DNA of 64,000 nucleotides from CAWCTD01 sp963798455 (lineage in GTDB: Bacteria > Acidobacteriota > Terriglobia > Bryobacterales > Bryobacteraceae). The translations under genes were made by a program, and so were the position numbers. Location of the stretch: the NCBI GenBank assembly GCA_963798455.1, contig CAWCTD010000003.1, positions 3,658,001-3,722,000 on the forward strand. Reading direction: 5' to 3'. Every line of letters starts with the position of its first letter. Position 1 is the stretch's first letter. The notes below the pieces were generated by a model, which did not search any database, was not told the DNA's origin, and saw nothing but the letters and a program-made list of their open reading frames with translations. This document shows, in pieces, positions 24,444 to 33,200 of the stretch.

Positions 24444-24598
24444 TGCACAAGGTTTGGATGAAACCACCCTTCGGAGAGGGCGAGCCGAAAGAGGTGGAGG
24501 CGACGCCCGAGGTGCTGGTGCCTCTCATGACGGCCGGCTGGAACCAATGCGAGTCGCCCACTCGCCCCGAGGAGGTGAACCCGAATGTCCACAACTAG
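24443..24598 (+). CDS. Small prophage protein (51 aa)
   Basis: A 51-residue frame (MHKVWMKPPFGEGEPKEV to RPEEVNPNVHN) fills the gap between tail terminator and tail tube, overlapping both (ATGA upstream, 14 bases downstream). PPFGEGEPKEVEATPEVLVP and MTAGWNQC resemble small tail-module proteins seen in siphophages. It contains the tail tube's ribosome binding site (GAGGAGGTG). Function unknown. Confidence 0.6.
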   Translation: MHKVWMKPPFGEGEPKEVEATPEVLVPLMTAGWNQCESPTRPEEVNPNVHN

Positions 24599-25626
24599 AC
24601 TGCAAGAAGTACTGATCGGCTTCGGCAAGGGGAAGCAGACAGACATCGCGACCGCCAACCTGGTCGCGAACGTATGGTCGCTCCGGAAGCTCAATGCGCA
24701 ACTCGCGAACCCGAAGCTCAACACGGAAAACGACGCCCAGGAGTATGGCAGGGGCCATGAGTTCGCGACTCAGGTGTACAAGACGTTCGTGGGACGTTGG
24801 GGGCACGCTCGAGAAGTTCCTGGGCGCGGAAATCGCTGCCTGGGCCATGGCGTTCGGTCTGGGCAAGGTGGTGAAATCGGGCTCGTCGCCGAACTTCATT
24901 TACACCTGCAGTCCTCTCTTTCCGGCGAACGGGGACGCAACCGAACTGCCATACTTCTCCTTCATCGAGCAGATCCGGCCAGGCGCCGGCGCCGTGATCG
25001 ACCGCATGGCCGTGGGGTGCGCTGTCGAGGAATGGGCCATTGCCATCGGGTCGGGCCCGGGGCGCGCGAACAGCAAGATCACGATCCAGTTCGCAGGCTC
25101 TGGGAAGCTCACGGAGCCCTCGGCGATCTCCATGCCCGCGGCGACGCTGGAGAAACTTCTGCCTTCCGCGTCGCTGGCGCTCACGATCAACGGCACGGAC
25201 TACGTGACGAACAAGAACCTCGTCTCGCTCGATACGTCCTGGAAGAACAACATCAAGCTGGCCGAGGGCTTCTTCCCCGGATCCGGATTCCAGACGGCGA
25301 ATGACGCGACGACGGGCGCCATCCGCGGCCGCATGGAGTTTGGCGATCGCGTGGGTGCGCTCAAGTTCCTAGCGCGGTTCGACAGTGCGTCGACCGAGTT
25401 GGCGAAGCTCAAGGCGCAGACCACGGGCACCGCCGTCATCACGCTTACATTCGACACCAACAACTCTCTGGCAATCACATGGCAGAAGGTATCGTTTGCG
25501 ACCGCTGACGTTGGCGAGACAAACGGCATCGTGACAGTCTCGGTGGACTGCATCCCGCAATACGACGCGACCAACGGCGTCATTTCCGCGGTTGCCAAGT
25601 GCAACGTCGACGGGATTTGCCAGTAG
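24585..25626 (+). CDS. Major tail (tube) protein, interrupted by a one-base frameshift
   Basis: The N-terminus (MSTTRLQEVLIGFGKGKQTD) reads in one frame to KTF. From TLEKFLGAEIAAWAMAFGLG onward the continuation is in the next frame up to 25626. Removing one T from GACGTTC at 24782-24788 restores KTSWDVGGTLEKF and a continuous protein of about 346 residues. The restored protein is beta-rich with a C-terminal Ig-like stretch (AVITLTFDTNNSLAITWQK), as in tail tube proteins. It lies right before the tail chaperones and tape measure. Either the lesion is real and the prophage cannot build a tail, or it is a sequence error; the same lesion occurs in three other genes. Confidence 0.8.
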
Positions 25627-25645
25627 AAGGGGCCTCAGAAAACAC

Positions 25646-26251
25646 ATGTTCAACAGTCAGGCAGAGTTCGAGATTCCGATTCTCAGCGGCGGCGTGAAGA
25701 AGTGCAAGCTGCGATTTCCGACGGACGCCGAATGGTGCGAGGCGTCGCGCAAGCGCAAGGTGCTGCGAGAATCCATCGGGCGCGGGAAGTCCCAATCCCG
25801 TGTCTTGGGAACAGAGGCATCCTCGGCGGAACTGTTCGCCAAGGTTCGCATCGACAAGGACGGCGCGCCGTTCGACGGAGCGGAAGCGGGGGCGGCGATC
25901 GCCAGGCTGGAACGCTGCAGTGTGATCCGAAGTGAGCGGGACGGTGATGCCTTCCGAGTGACGATGAATGTCGCCGGCGGCCAGGTGGTTCACCTTCTCA
26001 AGATCCCTTTGCAATCTGACCTGCTGGCCTTCTCTCGGGCGGCGGCGCCGCCGATCATCGAAGGCCGGCGATCTCAGGAAATCCGCACCTACCTTGAGCC
26101 GAGCGGGGAGCTGTGGGGCAAGATCGGAAGGACCGAGTCCGGTTATGCCGAAGCTTCCGCGGTCCCCATCATCCACAAGGACGCTGCGATCACGGAGTTG
26201 CTGGTGCAGATGGACGCGGTTGACGGGAACGACCAGGACCCGGAAGTCTAG
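25646..26251 (+). CDS. Tail assembly chaperone (gpG-like position)
   Basis: This 201-residue protein (MFNSQAEFEIPILSGGVKK) sits between tail tube and tape measure, where the tail assembly chaperone is expected. It is helical with a basic N-terminal half (EASRKRKVLRESIGRG). A zinc-ribbon reading frame in the -1 register opens just before its stop, as in G/GT frameshift pairs. The identity is assigned by position; no specific family motif was recognised. Confidence 0.55.
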   Translation: MFNSQAEFEIPILSGGVKKCKLRFPTDAEWCEASRKRKVLRESIGRGKSQSRVLGTEASSAELFAKVRIDKDGAPFDGAEAGAAIARLERCSVIRSERDGDAFRVTMNVAGGQVVHLLKIPLQSDLLAFSRAAAPPIIEGRRSQEIRTYLEPSGELWGKIGRTESGYAEASAVPIIHKDAAITELLVQMDAVDGNDQDPEV

Positions 26252-26676
26252 CGCCCGGCGAGTGGCCTGAATCGCCGGGCCTGCGGTTTCTGATCCGGGC
26301 ATGGTTTCGCAGTGACAGCCTATGCCCTGGCACTTCAATCTGCCCCGAGGCTACGACCTATGCTTGCGGCAACTGCGCGGACAGCTTTGATTCCCAAATC
26401 GATCCTGACGGCTGCCCGTCGTGCGGGGGACGAAACCTGCACATCGAGCGGTGTCCGGAGTGTCCTGGCCGCAAGCTCGAAGAGTCGATGGGCGGGGTGC
26501 TCGGCGGCATCATGCAGCGGGCGATGCAACTTGAGGCAGCGCTGCAACTCGGGTTCAATATCACGCTTTCCGATGTGACAGCAGAGGAGTTCGCGGCCGT
26601 CTGCATCCTGAGAGAAGAGCGATTGAGGCACGAGGCAAAGCAGGACCCCACAGATGGCGTTCAGCCCCCTGGTTAA
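26224..26676 (+). CDS. Zinc-ribbon ORF in the -1 frame after the chaperone (possible frameshift extension)
   Basis: A 150-codon frame is open from 26224 in the -1 register of the chaperone. Four cysteine pairs form a zinc ribbon (YACGNCADSF, GCPSCGGRN, ERCPECPG). A helical tail follows (MGGVLGGIMQRAMQLEAALQ) and ends LRHEAKQDPTDG. No ATG, GTG or TTG precedes the cysteines; the first ATG (26488) lies after them. Expression therefore needs a -1 slip in the 28-base overlap (26224-26251) or the product starts late. Lambda's gpG-gpGT is the precedent. No perfect slippery heptamer in the right phase is visible. Confidence 0.5.
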   Translation, partial: RERPGPGSLAPGEWPESPGLRFLIRAWFRSDSLCPGTSICPEATTYACGNCADSFDSQIDPDGCPSCGGRNLHIERCPECPGRKLEESMGGVLGGIMQRAMQLEAALQLGFNITLSDVTAEEFAAVCILREERLRHEAKQDPTDGVQPPG

Positions 26677-27088
26677 GAAGATCGAAAAGGCCCGCTGGCA
26701 GGTGGCAAATTTCACGCCTCAGCGCATGGGGGAGGTCGGCCAGGCCGTGACGCGATCCGTCATCAGCAGAATCTACGCCGGCCAGGATGTGGCGGATGCG
26801 CCGGCCAAGCCGCTCTCGAAGAGGTATGCACGCCAGAAGCAGATCAAGGGACGGCGGCCAATCCGGGACATGACATACACCGGGCAAACGTTGGGTAGCC
26901 TGCATGTTCTCACCGCAACCAACAACAGGTGCGTCATCGGAGCATCCACGCCGAATGAGGCGCGCAAGCTCGCGCTGGCGCATTGGCGAGGGAATCAGTT
27001 CGGCATGAGCCCGAAGAACATGGATGAGTTCGTGAAGGCCGTACGGTCGAAGCCCCTCGTGGAGGTAACCAGTGGCGGACAGAGTTGA
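26654..27088 (+). CDS. Virion morphogenesis / minor tail protein
   Basis: This 144-residue basic protein (FSPLVKKIEKARWQVANFTP, then KPLSKRYARQKQIKGRRPIR, and MTYTGQTLGSLHVLTATNNR) resembles phage virion-morphogenesis (HK97 gp10/gpG-like) proteins in layout. The start overlaps the zinc-ribbon frame by 23 bases and the end overlaps the tape measure by 17. Function by position. Confidence 0.6.
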   Translation: MAFSPLVKKIEKARWQVANFTPQRMGEVGQAVTRSVISRIYAGQDVADAPAKPLSKRYARQKQIKGRRPIRDMTYTGQTLGSLHVLTATNNRCVIGASTPNEARKLALAHWRGNQFGMSPKNMDEFVKAVRSKPLVEVTSGGQS

Positions 27089-29867
27089 GCGCATCGTTCT
27101 GGAGGTAGACGAGGCCGGCGCCGTAACCTCCATCTCCTCTGCAAACCGCGAGGTGGCGAAGCTCGAGGCGTCGTTCGCGCGCTCCGGTCAGACGATGGAG
27201 CAGCGGCTCCTGGCGAAGATCGCCACGCTCAAAGGCCAGATGGCGAATGACCCGGCGCGGCTGAACGAATTGAATGCCCTCCAGGAGAAGGTCCTGGGCC
27301 GCATGTCCCAGAACATGGACGGGCTGGGCGCGAAGATCAAGAACGCGATTCAAAACCCGATGCAGGCCGCCGGGTCCGCAATCGGGGATGTTGTCACCAA
27401 GCTCGGACCGCTCGGCTCTGTGCTCGCTGCCGGCGGTGCCGGCTTCGGCCTCCTGGCGAAGCAGGCGTTTGATTTCGTGCGCTCCCAAGGAGAGGCGGCG
27501 AAGGAGGTCGAGAACTTCTCGATCCGCACTGGGATGAGCACCAAGGAGACGATGCAATTCCAAGCGGCCTCCAAGGTCGTCGGGGTGGACGTTGGCGGAC
27601 TGGCGCGGTCCATGCGCCTGCTCTCCCAGGCGATGTCGGAGAACTCCGATGAAGGCCAGAAGGGGAAGCGTGCGCTCAAAGACATGGGCGTGGATGCCTA
27701 CGACGCCAATCAGCAGCTAAAGCCGACGGGCCAACTCATCCGCGAGATTGCGGAGCGCATCGCTGCCATGCCAGATGTTGGGGCCAAAACGCGCGCTCTG
27801 ACCGCCCTATTGGGCAGGGGCGGTTCTGAATATCTGCCGCTGTTTGAGCGCCTCCCAGAGCTACTGAGCAAGGTGGGCGACGCCTGGGATGAGAACTTGA
27901 ACAAACACCTTACCGAGTTCGACGAGAAGGTGAACCTTCTGGAGATTCGATGGGGACAGTTCAAGAAAAGCCTCAGTGAGAAGATCCTAATCGCCATTGA
28001 AACCACTGGAGTCCTGGACGATGAGAAGCAGTTCAGCGAGAAACAGCGACGGGCTCGCGCCATGATGGGCGCGGATGCTGGATCTGCTTCTGAGGCCGTT
28101 TTCTATTCCGAGGGTTCCAACGCGCCTGCTGCTTTCGGGCTGGCCGGCGAAGCAGCAAGGTTGTTCTCCCAGCAAGCAGCCGCACGCACTCCTGAAGCGA
28201 TCGCGGCGGAACGCAAGCGAGCCGCCGAAGAATGGGACCGATACATTCAATCTTCCGGAACGCGAGAGGAGCAGATCAAGCGCCAACTGACCGCGGCCGA
28301 GAAGGACCTGAAGGCCGCAGAGGAAGCGCGAGACATTGCCGCGCACCGGGCCGCTGAGTCTGCCATTGCCGTGCTGGAGGCCGAAAAGAAACTGATCCAG
28401 GAGAACCAGAAGCTGACGAAGGAGCTGGAGAAGTTCTCCCCGACGATGGGTAGGGACACGGAGTCTGCGGTCTTCATGTCGAACATGGAAGCCTCGCAGA
28501 AGGCCATGGAGATTCTGCGGGTGCAGCGGTTGCCCCAGAACCTTCCGACCGGCGACAAGGACGTCCAGAAGGGCCTCGAACTCTCCGGAGAATGGCAGGC
28601 CAAGCAACTCCAGGAGGGCCTGAAGCAGCAGGACGAACTGCTCACCAAGGCCATCGAGCAGGACAAGGAACGGATCAAGACCAGCGACGAGTATTGGAGG
28701 CAACTCCAACAGCAGCGCTTCGACCAGATCAAGCGTGGCTTCGAGGGCCTGTTCGACGCGGCCCTTTCGGGCGCTCGCAGCTTCTGGGACGCCCTCAAGC
28801 GCATGGCCTTCACCATCTTCCTGACGCCCGTCAAGGAAGCGCTCGGCAATATGTTCGCCGGCATGTTGACCGGTAGTGTAGACCCCCGTTCTCAGCGCTT
28901 GGGGGCTCCGGGCGGTGGCGGCGGGTGGGGCGGAATATTCGGGGGCCTGGGAGCGGCGGCGTCCGGCTATGGAGACTCTGGGGGCGGCGCGGGGCTACCT
29001 GGATTCATGCCCGGGATGCAGGGGTCGACGGGCGGGAGCTCGGGCGGCTTCGGCGGCGTGTTCGGGAACCTGGCGGGGATGAAGAATATGTTCTGGAATT
29101 CCGGTTCCATCTCGATGGGTTCTTCCGGGTCCACTACGGCTGCGGGCATGGGCGGCGTCGGTGGGGACCTGGCAGGATTCGCCACGTCTTCAGGCGGCCT
29201 TATGGCTGGCGGGATGCTGGCCACGATGGGCCTGATGCGCGGCGGAAAACTTGGCTTGGGGATGTCCACGGGCGGCGGCGCGCTGGTTGGGGCGGCGCTC
29301 GGAACAATGCTATTCCCCGGAATCGGAACCGCAATGGGGGCTCTGATTGGGGCGGGCATCGGCGCCGGCGCGGGTCTGATCCGGATGCTGTTCAAGTCTT
29401 CGACCGACAAGGCCCGCGAGAAGATCAAATCTCTCTATGGGGTGGATATCCAGACCAAGGACATTCTGGAAAAGATCGTCACGCTGGCGAAGCAGGGCTA
29501 CGGCGGGAATCTCGACATGGCGATCAGGACGCAAGAAGTCCGCGATCTGATCCAACTCTACGCGATGAGCACCGGCCAGAACATGGGTGGGCCGGCGCAG
29601 ATGACAGGCGGGTACCTGGTGCAGAGCGGAGGTTCCCTGTACCAGCCCACGAAGTCTTCCATCGACAGGATACCCGGCAGCGCGCCAGCCTCTGTCGGCG
29701 GCGGGACGACGATCATCCCCCTGCAGATCGACTCCAAGCCGGTGGGCCAGGTCATCATCCAGAACGGTAGGGTGGTGGCACAGGGAGCGTTGAACGCGGC
29801 CAAGGGGAACTACGGCCGGCTTGAGATGCTGGCGCTTCAGACGGCACCCAACGCGGTACTGGCCTGA
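27072..29867 (+). CDS. Tail tape measure protein
   Basis: This 931-residue protein has a GTG start behind GGAGGT. Residues about 1-130 are helical heptad-like sequence, followed by a TMP core (LLAKQAFDFVRSQGEAAKEV, then FSIRTGMSTKETMQFQAASK). Long charged coiled coils run through about 370-590. A Gly-rich segment comes next, then hydrophobic glycine-zipper helices (GGALVGAALGTMLFPGIG, TAMGALIGAGIGAGAGLI) that could enter the host membrane during DNA injection. Its length sets tail length, here roughly 140 nm by the usual 1.5 angstrom per residue rule (estimate). Confidence 0.92.
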   Translation: MADRVERIVLEVDEAGAVTSISSANREVAKLEASFARSGQTMEQRLLAKIATLKGQMANDPARLNELNALQEKVLGRMSQNMDGLGAKIKNAIQNPMQAAGSAIGDVVTKLGPLGSVLAAGGAGFGLLAKQAFDFVRSQGEAAKEVENFSIRTGMSTKETMQFQAASKVVGVDVGGLARSMRLLSQAMSENSDEGQKGKRALKDMGVDAYDANQQLKPTGQLIREIAERIAAMPDVGAKTRALTALLGRGGSEYLPLFERLPELLSKVGDAWDENLNKHLTEFDEKVNLLEIRWGQFKKSLSEKILIAIETTGVLDDEKQFSEKQRRARAMMGADAGSASEAVFYSEGSNAPAAFGLAGEAARLFSQQAAARTPEAIAAERKRAAEEWDRYIQSSGTREEQIKRQLTAAEKDLKAAEEARDIAAHRAAESAIAVLEAEKKLIQENQKLTKELEKFSPTMGRDTESAVFMSNMEASQKAMEILRVQRLPQNLPTGDKDVQKGLELSGEWQAKQLQEGLKQQDELLTKAIEQDKERIKTSDEYWRQLQQQRFDQIKRGFEGLFDAALSGARSFWDALKRMAFTIFLTPVKEALGNMFAGMLTGSVDPRSQRLGAPGGGGGWGGIFGGLGAAASGYGDSGGGAGLPGFMPGMQGSTGGSSGGFGGVFGNLAGMKNMFWNSGSISMGSSGSTTAAGMGGVGGDLAGFATSSGGLMAGGMLATMGLMRGGKLGLGMSTGGGALVGAALGTMLFPGIGTAMGALIGAGIGAGAGLIRMLFKSSTDKAREKIKSLYGVDIQTKDILEKIVTLAKQGYGGNLDMAIRTQEVRDLIQLYAMSTGQNMGGPAQMTGGYLVQSGGSLYQPTKSSIDRIPGSAPASVGGGTTIIPLQIDSKPVGQVIIQNGRVVAQGALNAAKGNYGRLEMLALQTAPNAVLA

Positions 29868-30268
29868 TGCCAGGATCTGTCGCCAACGCCACTCCCTTGA
29901 CCGTGATGCCGTGGAGCCTCTCTACGGCGTTCGCGCGCACGCAGGAATGGCCGGTTGCTCTCAACGAGTATAGGGGTGCAGAGGCGCAGCGAAAGGAGTT
30001 CGCCGCCTCTACGCGCCTCTCCTGGGCATTGCAGAAAGCTCTGCCGGCGTCCGAGTTGGCTACACTGCTGGAGTTCTGGCGGGACCGCGGTGGGCCGATG
30101 GAGCCGTTCTACTTCTACGACCCGCTGGAGACTTCGCCCGCGTTCCACTACGACCCGACCGGAGTCAGTACGGTTGGCCGCTACACGGTTCGATTCGATG
30201 GCGCCTGGGAAAGCGTCACCGGGATTGCCCGAAGCAGGGTTGCGTTGAAGCTGGTTCAACTCGCCTAA
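29867..30268 (+). CDS. Distal tail protein (gpM-like position)
   Basis: This 133-residue beta-rich protein's ATG overlaps the tape-measure stop. LEFWRDRGGPMEPFYFYDPL and YTVRFDGAWESVTGIARSRV are typical of small distal-tail proteins such as DUF2460-like and gpM. The next gene begins with a related-looking module (KGGYGAFFYDAPSPDGTTTR), suggesting duplication of one fold. Confidence 0.65.
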   Translation: MPGSVANATPLTVMPWSLSTAFARTQEWPVALNEYRGAEAQRKEFAASTRLSWALQKALPASELATLLEFWRDRGGPMEPFYFYDPLETSPAFHYDPTGVSTVGRYTVRFDGAWESVTGIARSRVALKLVQLA

Positions 30269-30273
30269 CCCCG

Positions 30274-33200
30274 ATGGCAGACTACATCGGCAGTATCCAA
30301 ATACCGGATAAGCCTGTGCCCGCGACGGTGTTCCCCATCCGTCCGGACTACGGCTACGGCTACGCCGAAGGACCCGAGGTTGTCGCTCATCCATTCGAGA
30401 GCGGCAACGCCAAGATAGAACAACGGTTCAAGCTCGGCAACGGGTTGCGTCGTTTCAAGATCAGTCGGGCAACTCTGAACAACACCGACCGCAAGGCCCT
30501 GTTGAATCTCTGGACGGCTACGAAGGGCGGATATGGGGCTTTTTTCTACGACGCGCCGAGCCCTGACGGCACGACGACGCGCTACGCCTGCCGGTTTGAG
30601 AACGCGCCCTTGTCGTACGATCTGGTCGGGCCGTTGCTGGCTTCCGCTCAGGTGGTTCTGGTCGAGGATCCAGACAACTCGGCCGCGCCCATCTACACTC
30701 TCAACTCGACCGTGACGCGGTTCCCGTCTGCCGCACTCCAGACGGCTCTGCTCTCTCAGGTTCAAGAGTTCATTCATCTGGTCAAGATCACTCCGGTGGG
30801 CAACCAGTGCGCTCCGGTGTACCTGGCTGACCGTCGCTGCACTATCGGCGGGCAGCTTTACCTGGCTCGGTTGGTGAACTACGGCGGCATTGGGCAGACC
30901 ATCTCCACGGAGAACGCCTCCGACCAGGCGGATTTCACCTTCGGCAACGCAGACCGCGTGATGGAACAGTGGGCGGATTCGGTCGACCTGAACCACGCCA
31001 CGGTCGAATACTCCCAGTTTCACATCGGTACAGGCACCAAGATTGACCTGTGGACCGGCAACATCAACGATTGGAGCGACGACGGAACGCCCGACTTCAA
31101 GGTCAAGGCTTCGGATGGACTCTACAGGTTGACGCTGCCGTACCCCTGCCGCACGATCTCCCGCGCCTGCTGGAAGGATGCAAACGACGGGCTGAACTGC
31201 CCGATGGATACGGCGGGCGGCACGAATCTCTCCTCGCCTTGCGACAAGGGTTTCGACACACCGGCTGGTTGCGTGTTTCACAACATGGCGGCCTACTTCG
31301 GCGGCCTGGCGCCATCGGCCGATCTCATTCACATCAAAGACAATTCGACGGGCCGATTCGGGTACGGACGGCAGACCATCACCAGTGCCTCGATCACCGA
31401 TGAGACGGTGTTCGAGCAGGTCGTACCCGAGGTGTACACCGACGTTCCCATGACGGTGAATGCCAAACTCATCATGGGGCGCGAGGAGAGTGAGTTCTAT
31501 CAGGCCATCGGCATCGTCTCGGAAGGCCCCATCAGCGGGTTCGCTCCGGGGGGTACGCTGGACGGCCAATTGCATCATGGGCCGGGCAGCCTTGGCCTTG
31601 GTTCGAGTGTCGGCAACGACCCCAACGACGATCCGTTCTCCCTTGAAGCCGGGGGATCGTATGGACCGGGGCGCGCGGCTGGCACGGCCTGGCTGGCGAT
31701 TCGCCGCAACGACGAGAAGGGTTTCCAGCCGTCCAGACTGTCCGATCACGCCATGCAGGCTGTGGTGGCTGGCGGTGTGCGTGGCTGGACCTGGTCGGCT
31801 CCGGGTGAACGGCTTCAGGCCGGTGCGCTGTCGAACCCCATATGGGTTGCCGTCAACGTCCTGCTGCGAGGACTTGGACTGAAGAACGCATCGGCAGCCG
31901 TCCAGGAGGCGTACTTCGACGTTCAGTCGGCCATCGACTGCGCGGCCATCTGCGACACCATGGTTTCTCCCCTGTACTCCCGGACGGTTAAGGCGTGGGT
32001 CGAGGACACGCCGGCATACTACGACGAACAGGGGCAGTATGTGGCGGCAACCGGCCACTACTCTGACCAGGCCGTCACCCAGGAGCGGCAGTTCGTCTTC
32101 CGTGGCGTCATCAACGAGCAGAAACCCTTGCGCCAGTGGATCCAGGAGATTCTGAACAACTGCCTTGGGTGCTTCACCGTAGCCAACGGCAAGATCAAGT
32201 TCGCCATCCGGTGCAACGCCTCTGCCGTCGAGGACTTCACGACTGGCAACATCCTGTTCAACAGCCTGTCTCGCGGCCCACTCACGCCGCAGTGGACCCA
32301 ACTTAGGGCCTCCTTCGGCGACGAGGAGTTCAACTTCGCCGGCAATGCAGTCTCTCTGACTGACATCGACTACGGCAAGTTGATGGGGGGTGCCTCCTCC
32401 CCCCTGTTGCCACCCGGTAAGTTCAACCTGTGCGGCACCAGCACCAAATCCCAGGCAGCGCGCATCGTCACCGCTCGACTGCGCGAGGAGTTGGGCGGGA
32501 TCACGGCGGCCGAGTGGAAGAAGGGTCGCAAGGTTACCTTCACCACAACGGTTCTCGCCTTGAACACCGAGCCGGGGATGGTGTGTTCGGTCACCCATCG
32601 GAAACTCCCGGGTGGGTACGGCAAGATTCGAATCACCAGTTGGCGGCTGAATCCCGCCGACATGACGATTCAGGTTGAAGGCCGAACCGTCGTCGATTCG
32701 ATGTACGACCTGACCATCGGCCCGAAGCCGGCAGACGTGGCGGCCGGGGTAGTTCCAGACGAGACTACCTACGCGACAGTTCCCGACCTTCAGGGATTCC
32801 GCGCCGGCAAGTCGCTCGGCAACGGCGCCTTCGCGGCGCAGATGTACTGGGATGCACAGCGCCAGTTGATGCTGGTGGATTACGGCTGCCAGGCGCCATC
32901 GGATCGCACTAATTGGATCGGCGTTCAGGTGTGGATCAAGTCGCCAAAGGTAGGCGGCGGGTACACCTACACCAAAGGCGACAGGATCATCTACCGCGAG
33001 GACTTTGTTACTTCGGCCAGTGGGCTGGATCTGATCTACTACGGAAACATCGGGATCGAGTTCGCCAGCATCCCCACTCCCCCGGAATCGTGGACGTTCA
33101 TAGCGGCCAGCGTGGGCAGGAACGGCCAGGTGAACGTCGATGCGCAGGGCAACCCGACTGGGCCGACCGTCCCACTTACCACCCTCACCAAGTCGGACTA

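Noticed and set aside
24585..25626. Programmed frameshift in the tail tube gene
   Set aside because: The break is a one-base insertion in GACGTTC with no slippery sequence, and the same lesion occurs in unrelated genes, so a lesion or error is more likely.
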